A stretch of DNA of 64,000 nucleotides, from contig NZ_JAENIK010000011.1 in NCBI RefSeq assembly GCF_016595465.1, positions 558,001-622,000 on the forward strand. The letters run 5' to 3'. The notes under the pieces were generated by a model. The model worked only from the letters and a program-made list of their open reading frames with translations, ran no database searches and was not told the origin of the DNA. The DNA is from Luteolibacter yonseiensis. Lineage in GTDB: Bacteria > Verrucomicrobiota > Verrucomicrobiia > Verrucomicrobiales > Akkermansiaceae. Each line of letters opens with the position of its first letter. Position 1 is the stretch's first letter. Of this stretch, positions 45,801-55,641 are shown piece after piece. Position numbers and translations under genes: made by a program.

Positions 45801-46552
45801 GGTTTAGTGATCACAAAAACCTTCACCCAGGGTGTCACCCGGAACTCATCGGTGACATGCAGGCCCGCCCGTTGCCAGCATGTCCGCCAGCTCGCGGCAC
45901 TGTGGAAATGCAGGAATCCGGGACCGAACGCAACGAAGTTCGCCAAGTCGCGCGTGTGCTCCGCGAGGATCACACGCCCGCCGGATCTGAGACAGCGCCC
46001 TGCTTCCGCAAACCAGGCGATGCGTTCATCCTTACTCCTCAGCTCGTGGATCGCGAGCAGGCCCATCACCACATCGGCGGATCCGCCATCCACCGGCCAC
46101 CGGTCATAAGGTGCCGTCAGATTGTCGGGTGTGGGCGGGTGCGCCTCACGAGCTCGCCGGATGGATGCTTCCGTCATCCGGGATTTGTCGTAGTGATCGA
46201 GCACCGTCCATCGTGTCCCGGTGAAACGCTGCCGCAGTTGGCCGGATGCCTCGTCGAAGCCCGAATGGCAGAAAATGATCCGCTCCATTCCCGCCCCGCG
46301 CATGGCACGGACCAGCCACGACCACCGGTACAGGTCCGAGCGGTCGTAGACCCAATGGGAGACTCCCAGCGAGCCTGCCAGGAAATACAGCGAACCCGCC
46401 ATGACCACTCCGCAAGCGATTTCCAGCTGCAGGTGTCCGCTGGCAAGACACCCGTAGGCCGCGACCAACATGACCGCGAGAGCCGTGACGTAGATCGGCC
46501 AGTTGAACCTGACAATCGTCCACATGCCCTGCCACCTGCCGCGCTCATTCAT
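45797..46552 (-). CDS. membrane-anchored class I methyltransferase
   Basis: A 251-aa protein. Start ATG 46552 overlaps the DUF2071 stop by 8 bp; the longer frame from 46675 lies within that gene. Two N-terminal helices (WPIYVTALAVMLVAAYG; LEIACGVVMAGSLYFLAGS) anchor it. The rest is a Methyltransf_11-like domain: AMRGAGMERIIFCHSGF, VDGGSADVVMGLLAIHEL and LRSGGRVILAEH. A SAM-dependent methyltransferase acting on a lipid or membrane substrate is inferred. The glycine loop is poorly preserved. Confidence 0.72.
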   Translation of the reverse strand: MNERGRWQGMWTIVRFNWPIYVTALAVMLVAAYGCLASGHLQLEIACGVVMAGSLYFLAGSLGVSHWVYDRSDLYRWSWLVRAMRGAGMERIIFCHSGFDEASGQLRQRFTGTRWTVLDHYDKSRMTEASIRRAREAHPPTPDNLTAPYDRWPVDGGSADVVMGLLAIHELRSKDERIAWFAEAGRCLRSGGRVILAEHTRDLANFVAFGPGFLHFHSAASWRTCWQRAGLHVTDEFRVTPWVKVFVITKP

Positions 46553-47303
46553 ACGCCCCTCCCGGTCTGACAATCCGCCCCCGTTTCCACCGGTAGGGGA
46601 TGTTTTCCACGGTGAACGCATTGGCGAGGATCGGTGCAGTGCCGGCCAAAGGGGGTTCCTCGAACAGTCCGACATGCCAGTCGCGGATAGCGACGGGACG
46701 CGGTGTCCAGTCCGCCCGCCTGCCTTCGATCACGACGAACCGGCCATCATTTTCCGGGCTGAAAGTGAAAGGCATGGGGCCTGCGAAACGACGCGCCGTC
46801 CGCCAATCCGCGAAGGGTGAGCCGTGTGGCAGCGCCGCATCCCTTGTCCCGGTATCATAAGTGATGTCGAGCGTTGTCCGGCCGTCGGGAAGTGTTGTGA
46901 TGATCCGTGTGCCTGACCCTGACGTAGTGGTTTCCAAGGTGACTCTCCGGTAATTGTATCCGGTCATCAGATTTCCGAGGACAACCATGCCACGCTTGTC
47001 CGTCTCACTATGCAGAATTCTGAGTCCTCGTAATTTTCTTCCGGATCCGTCGCGCATCCGGGTGAAGATACGGTAACCTGCGAGAAAAAAATCCCGCCCC
47101 AGGATTCCGGGAAAACCGGCGGGCCGCAACCCCTTGGTCCAGACCAGGGCGACGGTCACGAAACCGTAGCCGTCATGGGTGTCGATTTCCAAACCCGCCG
47201 GGACCAGAGGGGCGAGTGTCGTTTCTGGAAAAGCGAAGGACAATGCCACCACCCGCTCGAAACGCGCGAGAACGGGGAAGGGATGTCGTTTGAGGAAATC
47301 CAT
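46545..47303 (-). CDS. DUF2071 (YqjF-like) family protein
   Basis: A 252-aa protein. PFPVLARFERVVALSFAFPE and APLVPAGLEIDTHDGYGFV match the DUF2071 N-terminus, including the LVPPGLxxD-type loop. FHVGLFEEPPLA-like IRDWHVGLFEEPPLAGTA and IPYRWKRGRI follow. The family has an acetoacetate-decarboxylase-like fold but no confirmed activity. It is the first gene of the three-gene minus-strand unit ending at 45372. Confidence 0.82.
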   Translation of the reverse strand: MDFLKRHPFPVLARFERVVALSFAFPETTLAPLVPAGLEIDTHDGYGFVTVALVWTKGLRPAGFPGILGRDFFLAGYRIFTRMRDGSGRKLRGLRILHSETDKRGMVVLGNLMTGYNYRRVTLETTTSGSGTRIITTLPDGRTTLDITYDTGTRDAALPHGSPFADWRTARRFAGPMPFTFSPENDGRFVVIEGRRADWTPRPVAIRDWHVGLFEEPPLAGTAPILANAFTVENIPYRWKRGRIVRPGGAYE

Positions 47304-47378
47304 CTCTGGGCGGTAATTTCAGGTCTCAGGCCTTCCGCGCAAAGCAAATAAGCGGAACGCATGCGGCGTTTCCGTTGC

Positions 47379-48605
47379 TCAGAGTTTCGAAAGCTCCGTC
47401 GCCGCGATGTGTGCCGTCGTCCACGCCGCCTGGAAATTGAACCCGCCGGTGATGCCGTCGATGTCGACGCACTCGCCGACGAAGAACAACCCCGGAACAT
47501 TGCGGCTTTGCATGGTGCGGAAGTCGATGGTCTTGCGATCGATCCCCCCGCAGGTGACGAACTCGTCCTTGTTGGTCGTTTTCCCCTGGGCCTCGAAGCG
47601 GGCTGCCTTTAGCGCGTCCAGCAGGTTTCTGACAGAGGCTTTCGGCAACTGGCCCCAGGTTGTCTCATCCGTGATGCCGCAGCAGCTGACGATTCGTTCC
47701 CACAGCCTGCGCGAGATGGGCGGGATGGGACTGTTCCGCACCAGCTTGGCGCCATGGGTCCGGCGGCTTTCCTCGAATTTTTCGAGGACCGTTGAGGATC
47801 CCATTTCCGGCAACCAGTCGATGAGGAAGGGAAAGTGGTGGTTCACCGCGGCGAGATCCCGCGCCTCCCACGCGGACAGGCGCAGGATGGCCGGGCCGCT
47901 GAAACCACGGTGGGTGATGAGGATTGGTCCGGAGCGGGGTTTTCCCCCCGTTTCGCAACGTACGGAGACGTTCGGGTGGGAGACACCCGCCAGTCCGCTG
48001 ATCCGCCGGTCCGAGACGTTGAATGCGAAAAGCGACGGTACGAGTGGTTGGAGCGTCTGTTCCAGTTTCAGGAGATGCTGGAGCAGCGAGCTGCCTTTCA
48101 AGGAACCCGTGGCGATGCACACCGCCCGGGCCCGGACCGGCCCGGCGGTATTTTCGAAACCAAGCGTGAAGCCGCCGTCGTCCTCGCGGGTGATGGCGGT
48201 GAGCGCGTGGTTCTGATGGAGGGGGATCCCTGCCTGGCGGGCTTTTTCGAGAAAGCAGCCGATGATGGTTTCCGAACTGTCGGTCACGGGGAACATGCGC
48301 CCGTCGGCTTCGGTCTTGAGTTCGACTCCGCAAGACCTGAACCACCCGATGGTGTCCGCAGGTTGCCAGCGGTGGAAGGCGGCGCGGAGTTCCTGCGCGC
48401 CGCGCGGGTAGTTTTTCGACATCTCCGCAGGATCGAAACACGCGTGGGTGACATTGCAGCGGCCTCCGCCCGAAATGCGGACCTTCTGCAGGAAGTGGCT
48501 GCCTTTCTCAAAAAGCGCGACGCGTTTCCCCCGTGTCATTTCCGCGTATTGCAACGCGGTGAAGAAGCCGGAAGCTCCGCCGCCGATGATGGCGAGATCT
48601 AACAT
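47379..48605 (-). CDS. HI0933/YhiN-family NAD(P)/FAD-dependent oxidoreductase
   Basis: A 408-aa flavoprotein. LDLAIIGGGASGFFTALQYAEM is the FAD dinucleotide motif, and KVRISGGGRCNVTHACFDP is the hallmark of the HI0933 family. The C-terminus VTCGGIDRKTIDFRTMQSR and VPGLFFVGECVDIDGITGGF binds the flavin. Characterised relatives reduce steroid-like or unsaturated substrates (BaiN). The physiological substrate here is unknown. Length is normal. Confidence 0.93.
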   Translation of the reverse strand: MLDLAIIGGGASGFFTALQYAEMTRGKRVALFEKGSHFLQKVRISGGGRCNVTHACFDPAEMSKNYPRGAQELRAAFHRWQPADTIGWFRSCGVELKTEADGRMFPVTDSSETIIGCFLEKARQAGIPLHQNHALTAITREDDGGFTLGFENTAGPVRARAVCIATGSLKGSSLLQHLLKLEQTLQPLVPSLFAFNVSDRRISGLAGVSHPNVSVRCETGGKPRSGPILITHRGFSGPAILRLSAWEARDLAAVNHHFPFLIDWLPEMGSSTVLEKFEESRRTHGAKLVRNSPIPPISRRLWERIVSCCGITDETTWGQLPKASVRNLLDALKAARFEAQGKTTNKDEFVTCGGIDRKTIDFRTMQSRNVPGLFFVGECVDIDGITGGFNFQAAWTTAHIAATELSKL

Positions 48606-48696
48606 GATCGGGATGGTCGGGTGGTTCGGTCTTCTTGGCAGGAAATTGGTATTCCACGGCGTGTCCCGGCCGCGAGGCCAACCGGGTTTCCGGTGG

Positions 48697-49152
48697 TCAG
48701 GCGAGACGTTTCATCACCGCTGCGGAAAGCAGTTTTCCGTCGGCGCGGCCTTCGGCAAGTTCCTGGGCGCGTTTCATCACCTTGCCCATGTCCGCCTTGC
48801 CGGTTGCTCCGGTGTCGCCCACCGCCTGCTCGATGATGGCGAGAAGTTCTTCCTCCGTCAGGGCTGCGGGAAGGTAACGCGAGAGGATCCCGATCTCGAC
48901 CTTCTCGGTGGCGGCGAGCTCCGGGCGTCCGGCTTTTTCAAATTGCTCGCACGAGTCCACCCGCTGTTTCAGTTGCTTTCTGACGACGGCGAGCACCTCG
49001 GATTCATCAAGCGGAGTGCCGAGACCGCCTTTTTCGATCGAGGCATTGGTCAGGGCGCTCTTCAGGGCGCGCAAGGCGTTGAGCGCCGTGGTGTCCTTCG
49101 CCTTCATGGCCGTTTTGATGTCTTCCGGGATGCGTGTTGCCGTGTCGCTCAT
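48697..49152 (-). CDS. GatB/YqeY domain protein
   Basis: A 151-aa protein from ATG 49152; the frame runs back to 49191 without family features. The helical YqeY domain is evident: AMKAKDTTALNALRALKSAL, EVLAVVRKQLKQRVDSCEQF and KADMGKVMKRAQEL. It is similar to the tail of the GatB subunit of Asp-tRNA/Glu-tRNA amidotransferase, but stand-alone forms have no settled role; tRNA binding is likely. Confidence 0.9.
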   Translation of the reverse strand: MSDTATRIPEDIKTAMKAKDTTALNALRALKSALTNASIEKGGLGTPLDESEVLAVVRKQLKQRVDSCEQFEKAGRPELAATEKVEIGILSRYLPAALTEEELLAIIEQAVGDTGATGKADMGKVMKRAQELAEGRADGKLLSAAVMKRLA

Positions 49153-49295
49153 GGCCTTGTGGTAGCACGGAGACCCGACCCGCCAAGGCAAAATAATTTG
49201 ACGGCAACGAAGATTTTTTTCGATTTCGTTGAAATAGTCGTCACGTCGTCGGAGTATGTGTCTGGTTCTTACCCCATCCTACGATCATTGCCCAT

Positions 49296-50048
49296 ATGAA
49301 AAACCTGCCTTCACTCATTGTCGCCGCCATTTCGTTGGCCGCTCCCTCGCTGGCTTCCGGAGCCTCTGTAATCGTCAACGAGATCAATGCCGCCGGCACC
49401 ACCACGCCGGGTGACTGGTTCGAGCTGGTTGTTGTCGGAAACGGCACCGCCGGCTCGACCGTGGACATGCGTGGATGGTCGGTCAGGATCGATAACGCTG
49501 GCACGACCAATGTGGGCTTTTTCACCCTTTCCAACGCGTCCTATTGGTCGAACGTGCTGGCCGGAACGATTCTCACCTTCCATGAGGATAATACCGCCGG
49601 CGGCGGCTTCGACTCCGCAATCAACACCGTCAATAATTTCACGACCCTCGGCTGGGCGCACACCAATATCTACATCGGCGACGCCACCTACGTGAACACC
49701 AGCGGACCGGGATACGACGGCAGCTTCCCCATCGACCAGACCAACACGCAGGTCGCTATCTTCGATGCCTCCTCCGCTCTCGTATTCGGACCGGCCGGAG
49801 AAAACCACGTGGGTTATGTGGGTAGCGGAGTGGGTTCCGGCGAGATATTCAAGCTTGAGGCGAATCCTTCGCCATCGATCACCTTGACCTCTCCTTATAA
49901 CGACGGGTCCACCAGCACCTTCGGCGCTCCCAACCAATGGAGTTCCGGTGCGAACACCCAGGACTTCTCGGCCTACATTGTTCCCGAGCCTTCATCCGCT
50001 CTGCTCGGCTGCGTCGCTCTGCTTGGTCTTGCGCGCCGTCGTCGCTGA
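49296..50048 (+). CDS. PEP-CTERM sorted exported protein with lamin-tail-like domain
   Basis: A 250-aa protein with an N-terminal signal (MKNLPSLIVAAISLAAPSLAS). SVIVNEINAAGTTTPGDWFELV begins a lamin-tail-like beta domain. The C-terminus VPEPSSALLGCVALLGLARR is a PEP-CTERM signal: a PEP motif, a hydrophobic helix and arginines. Exosortase would cleave it and help anchor the protein at the surface with exopolysaccharide. An intrinsic terminator follows. Confidence 0.92.
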   Translation: MKNLPSLIVAAISLAAPSLASGASVIVNEINAAGTTTPGDWFELVVVGNGTAGSTVDMRGWSVRIDNAGTTNVGFFTLSNASYWSNVLAGTILTFHEDNTAGGGFDSAINTVNNFTTLGWAHTNIYIGDATYVNTSGPGYDGSFPIDQTNTQVAIFDASSALVFGPAGENHVGYVGSGVGSGEIFKLEANPSPSITLTSPYNDGSTSTFGAPNQWSSGANTQDFSAYIVPEPSSALLGCVALLGLARRRR

Positions 50049-50072
50049 ACAGCAGGCCTCGTCTTCAATCTG

Positions 50073-50105
50073 AAAAGGGATCACGCCGGGTGCGTGATCC
50101 CTTTT
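50073..50105. terminator. intrinsic terminator downstream of the PEP-CTERM gene
   Basis: AAAAGGGATCACGC at 50073-50086 pairs perfectly with GCGTGATCCCTTTT at 50092-50105 around a 5-nt loop, followed by TG and three Ts. It also lies just beyond the end of the convergent GH81 gene, so it probably serves both. Confidence 0.85.
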
Positions 50106-50124
50106 TGTTTCGCGGGTTGAAGAC

Positions 50125-52383
50125 TCAGGGTTTCATTTTCACACTTTTCGGCGGGCATTCCACCGAAGTCCCATCGCTGAACTTCACGATGATTGGCGCG
50201 GAGCCGAGATTCCAAGCGACGTGGTGCCGCTTGCCTTCCTTCTGAAACACCGCCGCGAACGGCGTGTCCGCAGTGACGTCCTTGTCCAAGGTTCCAAGAT
50301 CCTTGAAGGCATTCAGCCAGGCGTAGGTGGCGGAGAGGGAGTTGCCGGCTTCCGGTTTGAAATCGGCGGGACGTTTTTCCCACATCCGCAGGGCATCGGC
50401 AGGAGAGGTGAGCGCGCGGTACATCCACATGACATCCGCCCATTGGTCGAAGCCGGTGCCGTCGTGGGAGGGAGCGGGCTTCTTGTCTTTCAATGCGGCG
50501 GCGGTGTCGCCGGCCAGGTTCTCCTTCACGAGGGCGGTATAATTTTTCTCCGCGTATCCGGGCCAGCGGCCGAGGTAGAGCGAGGCCCCCGTGACGGGCA
50601 GGAAATTGATGCCATGCACGGCCTCGGGGTTTCCGCTGAACCAAGTGCCGTTCGCGCCTTTTCCTCCCCACACCATGGTGACGACGGAGGGAGTGTAGCT
50701 GGCGGGATGGAGGTCGTCCCGGACGTCGAACCAATAATCCTCGATCGCGGAAATCTCGGTGGCGTAGAGCCACGCGCCGAGATCCCTCAGAGCCTTGTCC
50801 CCCGTGGCTTCTCCCAACAGAAGCAGTCCGAACCACGCGTTCGCCGCTTCGCTGGAGGACTCGTTGTTGTTTCCATCGCCGAATTTGGCATGTCCGCTCG
50901 CCCATGAATGCCCGGCGTAGGGATCGAAACAGCGGAGGAAGGGAAACATCTTGTCCTGGCGGTTCGTGCCGACCACGTCCCGGGTCAGCAGGTCCAGCAT
51001 TTCCTTCCACTTCGCCGCCCATGCCGGATCACGGCGGGCCAGCTCTCCGGCCGCACGCAGGAAATAGCCGTAATGGAAATGGTGGTCGTTCAGCTCCTGG
51101 TCGCTGCCATAGCTGGCGGGGTAGCCGATGAGGGTGCCCCACTTCGGCTCATAGGCGAAGACATCCGTATCGGCAGGGTCTTTCGCGGTCAGGAAGCTTT
51201 CCATCGCCGTGCGGATGCGGCGGGTGCATTCCTCCACCGCGGCGGTGTCGCCCGCCTGCTCCGCCAGGGGAATCATCGTCGCCCACTTGCCCAACTGTTT
51301 GCCGAGCCAATAGGTGTCGCCGGTGAGTTGCGGCGGGTCTTTCAGATCGAGCGCCAGATTTTTCCGGAGTTCGGTCTTATCCACGCTCGGGGTCAACGGC
51401 AGGGAGGGCAATACGGCGGGCAGTGCCGCAGTGGTGGAGAACCCGGCACCCGCCGCCAGCTTCATCGGACCGCGCACGCTCTGATAGGTTTTGCCGCTCA
51501 GCGAGGCATTCGTTTTCCGCCATTGGTGCGGATAAAGCGCGAGCAGGGTGCCCGGAGCGCTGGCTTCGTGGGGCTTTGTCGTCACGGAAAACGTTGTCGT
51601 CACCGTGGCGGATTTTTCGTCATACGACCATGCCACCTTGGAATCCGTCACAGGAGCGTAGGCGTGTTTGCGGAAAAGCTCCAAGGTGGCGGCGGAATCA
51701 TCCGGCAGCAGGGCGATGGAAAAATAGGACTTTCCATGGGTGACCGCCACCAGGCTTTTCGTGCCGATGCCTTTCCACGTCGATCCGGCGGGAGCGAACA
51801 GGCCATAGTATCTCGCGCCCATCTTCACTCCCAGCACCGCGTCCTTTTCCCCACCGTGAAACAACGTCGCCTCCTGGTTCAGCGTCACCACCGGATCGCC
51901 GCCCGCATATTCGGCAAAGACGAAGGGAGAGCCGTGGCCGAAGGTGAGCCGCATGCCCTTCGTCTTTTCCCCCATCTGCGCTGTGACAAACCAGTCGCTC
52001 CAGTCCGCCACCCGGGCTTCGGAGAATTCAGCCACCGCCGAGTGACCGATCACCAGGTCCTCACCACCGCCGCCCATGATGGCCGCCTCGCTCGCGGCGA
52101 TGGCGGAGCCGGGATACCAGACGCGCAGGCCGGATTCCACCGCCTTCACCGCCAGCGGATGGGGAAACATCGCATCTGACAAGGGCATCCACGCCAGCGA
52201 ACTCCACCAGTCGTTCGTCGGCATCGGACCCTTCGCTTCATCCGTTTTATAGATCATTTCCGGCGGCCCCTTCACCCCTGCGGGCAGGCCGTTCAGGTAG
52301 GAGCCGGCCCCGGCCTTCACCACCTCGGCGGCGGGGAGCACGGGTATCAACAAAACAGACAAGGTAAGGATCGGGAATCTCAT
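50125..52383 (-). CDS. secreted glycoside hydrolase family 81 endo-beta-1,3-glucanase
   Basis: A 752-aa enzyme with a signal peptide (MRFPILTLSVLLIPVLPAAE). GH81 hallmarks are clear: TNDWWSSLAW near the N-terminus, YPASYGSDQELNDHHFHYGY carrying the catalytic Asp, and GDGNNNESSSEAANAW carrying the conserved Glu pair. It should degrade beta-1,3-glucan such as laminarin or fungal cell wall outside the inner membrane. Length is typical. It is convergent with the PEP-CTERM gene. Confidence 0.95.
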   Translation of the reverse strand: MRFPILTLSVLLIPVLPAAEVVKAGAGSYLNGLPAGVKGPPEMIYKTDEAKGPMPTNDWWSSLAWMPLSDAMFPHPLAVKAVESGLRVWYPGSAIAASEAAIMGGGGEDLVIGHSAVAEFSEARVADWSDWFVTAQMGEKTKGMRLTFGHGSPFVFAEYAGGDPVVTLNQEATLFHGGEKDAVLGVKMGARYYGLFAPAGSTWKGIGTKSLVAVTHGKSYFSIALLPDDSAATLELFRKHAYAPVTDSKVAWSYDEKSATVTTTFSVTTKPHEASAPGTLLALYPHQWRKTNASLSGKTYQSVRGPMKLAAGAGFSTTAALPAVLPSLPLTPSVDKTELRKNLALDLKDPPQLTGDTYWLGKQLGKWATMIPLAEQAGDTAAVEECTRRIRTAMESFLTAKDPADTDVFAYEPKWGTLIGYPASYGSDQELNDHHFHYGYFLRAAGELARRDPAWAAKWKEMLDLLTRDVVGTNRQDKMFPFLRCFDPYAGHSWASGHAKFGDGNNNESSSEAANAWFGLLLLGEATGDKALRDLGAWLYATEISAIEDYWFDVRDDLHPASYTPSVVTMVWGGKGANGTWFSGNPEAVHGINFLPVTGASLYLGRWPGYAEKNYTALVKENLAGDTAAALKDKKPAPSHDGTGFDQWADVMWMYRALTSPADALRMWEKRPADFKPEAGNSLSATYAWLNAFKDLGTLDKDVTADTPFAAVFQKEGKRHHVAWNLGSAPIIVKFSDGTSVECPPKSVKMKP

Positions 52384-52645
52384 GGGTTATGGGTTGGAGA
52401 AATGATGGTGCCATTCCGCGGAGGGGCAAGCGATACGACCCGGTGTTTCCGGTTATTTCCCCGGAGCTCCGGATTCCACCGCCCCCTGATCGGCGGCTCC
52501 CGGATGGTTGGTCTGTCGCGGCGCGGGAAAACGGATAAAATGAAAAACTTCGGATTCCCTGTCCTGTTTGCGATCCGCCGTTCGTTGTGCTACTGAATGG
52601 ATCGATCTGATCCATCGTTCCAACCACAACAATTGCCAAAAAGCC

Positions 52646-53143
52646 ATGAGCACCACTGAAGAAACCACGACCGGCAGAGCCGAATCCGAGCTGTGCATGC
52701 ACACTGTCACCCCGCATCTGGTTTGTGCCGGAGCGGCGGACGCCATCGAGTTCTACAAAAAAGCTTTCAATGCCGAGGAGGTGCGCCGCATCCCGACGGA
52801 GGATGGGAAAATCATGCACGCGGCGGTCCGCATCGGCGACTCGATGGTGATGCTGGTGGATGAAATGCCGGACTGGCAGTGCCTCGGGCCGAATGCCCGT
52901 GGCGGTTCGTCCGTGACGCTCCACCTCCAGGTGCCGGATGTGGACGCGCTTTTCGCCCGGGCGGTGGAGGCGGGAGCCACGGCGAAGATGCCACCGGCGG
53001 ACATGTTCTGGGGAGACCGCTACGGGCTGGTGGTGGACCCGTTCGGGCATGCATGGTCCATCGCCACGCACGTCCGGGACGTGAGCGAGGAGGAAATGCA
53101 GAAGGCCGCGCGGGAAATGACCTGCGGCGAGTGTCCGGGCTGA
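52646..53143 (+). CDS. VOC-superfamily (PhnB-like) protein
   Basis: A 165-aa protein from ATG 52646. TPHLVCAGAADAIEFYKKAF begins the beta-alpha-beta-beta-beta unit, and VVDPFGHAWSIATH ends it, as in the glyoxalase/bleomycin-resistance PhnB-like branch. MFWGDRYGLVVDPFG is diagnostic of this branch. The molecular role is not known. It is followed after 25 bp by another VOC protein. 52384-52645 upstream, between divergent genes, holds no gene I can see. Confidence 0.87.
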   Translation: MSTTEETTTGRAESELCMHTVTPHLVCAGAADAIEFYKKAFNAEEVRRIPTEDGKIMHAAVRIGDSMVMLVDEMPDWQCLGPNARGGSSVTLHLQVPDVDALFARAVEAGATAKMPPADMFWGDRYGLVVDPFGHAWSIATHVRDVSEEEMQKAAREMTCGECPG

Positions 53144-53168
53144 TTCCGGATCCAACCGAAAAACGGCC

Positions 53169-53669
53169 ATGCAACCTAAACAAAAGATCACGCCCTGCCT
53201 GTGGTTCGACGGCCAGGCGGAACAAGCGGCGGAGTTTTACATCTCCATCTTCAAGAACTCGAAGATCACCCATGTCAGCCGCTACGGCGAGGTGGGAAAA
53301 GAGCATCACGGCCATGAAGCGGGCGAGGTGATGGTGGTGGCGTTCGAGCTGGATGGACAGGCGTTCACCGGATTGAACGGCGGACCTCTCTTCAAATTCA
53401 CCGAAGCCATCTCCTTCCAGATCGATTGCGAAACGCAGGAAGAGGTGGATCATTTCTGGAATCATCTCGCAGAAGGCGGTCCGGTCGAGGCCCAGCAATG
53501 CGGCTGGGTGAAAGACAGGTTCGGCGTGTCCTGGCAGGTCGTTCCCTCGATCCTGCCGGAATTGCTGGGTGACCCGGACGCCGGAAAATCGAACCGCACG
53601 ATGGCGGCGATGCTGGAGATGAAGAAGCTGGACATCGCCGCGCTGAAAGCGGCGCACGACGGTCGGTAA
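53169..53669 (+). CDS. VOC-superfamily protein (3-demethylubiquinone-methyltransferase-like fold)
   Basis: A 166-aa PhnB-like protein. KITPCLWFDGQAEQAAEFYI, FTGLNGGPLFKFTEAISF and CGWVKDRFGVSWQVVP are the family motifs. Despite the database name the group has no shown methyltransferase activity. It is co-directional with the preceding VOC gene, so the two may form an operon. Confidence 0.9.
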   Translation: MQPKQKITPCLWFDGQAEQAAEFYISIFKNSKITHVSRYGEVGKEHHGHEAGEVMVVAFELDGQAFTGLNGGPLFKFTEAISFQIDCETQEEVDHFWNHLAEGGPVEAQQCGWVKDRFGVSWQVVPSILPELLGDPDAGKSNRTMAAMLEMKKLDIAALKAAHDGR

Positions 53670-53794
53670 AACAGGGATCAAGGTCAGCCCGCTACCAGGG
53701 CTGGGCAAATTCCTTGGATCTGCCGGCTCTTTTCCTCCGATCCGGTTCACCCGTTGGCGCATTCCGCGCTGATGGGTGAACCCTTCGGGACACT

Positions 53795-54895
53795 TCAGCC
53801 GTTCAGCTTTTCAAGAGCCTTCACCAGGAAGACGCCGTCCTTGCGGATGAGTTTGCCATCGAAGTAGATCTCACCGCCGCCCCAGTCCTTGCGCTGGATG
53901 TTGACCATGTCCCAGTGGACCTGCGAGCGGTTGCCGTTGTCGGCATCTTCGTAGGCCTGGCCTGGAGTGAAGTGGAAGGACCCGGCGATTTTCTCGTCGA
54001 ACAGGATGTCGCGCATCGGTTCGCGGATGGCCGGGTGGAAACCGAGGGCGAACTCGCCGATGTAGCGCGCGCCTTCGTCGCTATCGAGGATCTTGTTGAG
54101 CTGGGCGGTCTTGGATCCGGCCTCGGCCTTGATGATTTTTCCTTTGGAGAATTCCAGCCGGATGGAGTCGAAGGGGATGCCTTGGTAGATGGTGGGGGCG
54201 TTGTAGGAAATGACGCCTTCCACCGAGTCACGCACGGGAGCGGTGAAGACCTCGCCGTCCGGGATGTTGTAGTTCCCTCCACAGACGATGGAGTTGATGC
54301 CCTTGATGGAAAACCGCAGATCCGTGCCGGGGCCGGTGATGTGGACGCTGTCGGTCTTGTCCATGAGCTTCTTGAGGGCGTTCATGGCCGGGATGAGCGC
54401 CTTGTAGTCCAGCAGGCAGACGTCGAAGTAGAATTTTTCAAATGCCTCCGTGCTCATGCCGGCCTGCTGGGCCATGGAGGACGACGGCCAGCGCAGGACG
54501 CACCACTTGGTCTTCTTGACACGGTGGTCGATCACCGGGCGCAGGTGTTTCATCGAGAGACGCATGCGGTCGGCGGGGACGTCGGAGTTTTCCGCGATGT
54601 TGTTTCCACCCCGGATGGCGATGTAGGCGTCCATGTCCTGCATCTCGGCGAGCAGGTGCTTGGCCATTATTTCGTATTGGGCGTCCTCCGCGCCTTTCAT
54701 CATCTCGCGGGTGATGCGGCTCTGGTGGATTTTCACGAACGGCAGCGCCCCCTTCGCCCGGACTTCGCGGATGAGGGCGAGTCCGATGGAGTCCGGCACG
54801 TCATACAAGTCGATCAGGACTTTTTCGCCCTTTTTCAAAGTGGTGGAATAGCGGACCAACTGTCGGGCGAGGGCGTCAATGCGGGCGTCGTGCAT
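53795..54895 (-). CDS. M29-family metallo-aminopeptidase
   Basis: A 366-aa enzyme from ATG 54895; the frame extends to 54961 without family similarity. It matches the thermophilic aminopeptidase family (AmpS/PepS, M29). Metal ligands are suggested in [10 protein letters not shown] (Glu), RLEFSKGKI (Glu), [11 protein letters not shown] (Glu and His) and HWDMVN (His, Asp). It would release N-terminal residues from peptides in the cytosol. It is divergent from purN. Confidence 0.93.
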   Translation of the reverse strand: MHDARIDALARQLVRYSTTLKKGEKVLIDLYDVPDSIGLALIREVRAKGALPFVKIHQSRITREMMKGAEDAQYEIMAKHLLAEMQDMDAYIAIRGGNNIAENSDVPADRMRLSMKHLRPVIDHRVKKTKWCVLRWPSSSMAQQAGMSTEAFEKFYFDVCLLDYKALIPAMNALKKLMDKTDSVHITGPGTDLRFSIKGINSIVCGGNYNIPDGEVFTAPVRDSVEGVISYNAPTIYQGIPFDSIRLEFSKGKIIKAEAGSKTAQLNKILDSDEGARYIGEFALGFHPAIREPMRDILFDEKIAGSFHFTPGQAYEDADNGNRSQVHWDMVNIQRKDWGGGEIYFDGKLIRKDGVFLVKALEKLNG

Positions 54896-54995
54896 GGGCG
54901 ACTGGTTAGCGGGTGGAATGCCAATTTCCAAGCGCCAAGTAGATCCGCCGGCAATTGGCACTTGGCAGGAACTTTTTTGTGCCTAAACCACTGGC

Positions 54996-55571
54996 ATGCG
55001 ACTCGGTATTCTCGGTTCTGGCTCCGGCTCAAACATGCAGGCGATCCTCGACGCGATCGGAGACGGGTCGCTGGACGCCCGCATCGCCCTGGTCCTGTCG
55101 GACAATCCGGACGCGTTCATCCTCGAGCGGGCGAAGAAGCACGGCATCGAAACCGGCATCATCGACTGCGGGGGATTCAAGACGAAATTCCCGGATGAGG
55201 TTCAGGCGGAAACCGCGCTGCGGCTGAAGCAGGCCGGGGTGGAGCTAGTGTGTCTCGCGGGATTCCTGCGCCTGGTGAAGCGGCCGCTGCTGGACGCCTT
55301 CCCCAACCGCATCCTGAACATCCACCCGTCCCTGCTCCCGGCATACCCCGGACTGGAGTCGTGGAAACAGGCTCTGGACGCGGGGGAAAAGGAAGCGGGC
55401 TGCACGGTGCATTTCGTGGACGAAGGCATGGATACCGGTCCGGTGATCCTGCAGGAAAGCGTGCCCATTTTGTCAGATGACAGCGCGGAGGTATTGCACG
55501 CCCGCATCCAGGTGCTGGAGCACCGCCTCTACCCGGCGGCGATCAAGAAGGTGGGCCGGGCGGTCTTGTGA
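54996..55571 (+). CDS. purN: phosphoribosylglycinamide formyltransferase
   Basis: A 191-aa purine-pathway enzyme transferring a formyl group from 10-formyl-THF to GAR. LGILGSGSGSNMQAILDAI is the GAR phosphate loop. The catalytic triad is visible: Asn and His in LNIHPSLLPAYPG and Asp in HFVDEGMDTGPVI. Length and motif order are normal. No other pur gene is in the window. Confidence 0.96.
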   Translation: MRLGILGSGSGSNMQAILDAIGDGSLDARIALVLSDNPDAFILERAKKHGIETGIIDCGGFKTKFPDEVQAETALRLKQAGVELVCLAGFLRLVKRPLLDAFPNRILNIHPSLLPAYPGLESWKQALDAGEKEAGCTVHFVDEGMDTGPVILQESVPILSDDSAEVLHARIQVLEHRLYPAAIKKVGRAVL

Positions 55572-55641
55572 CGGCGGCCACCGGTTTCGAAGAAAGTTTA
55601 TATATCTTGCGAATCCGATGGAGAGGCCGCTAGGCTGACGC

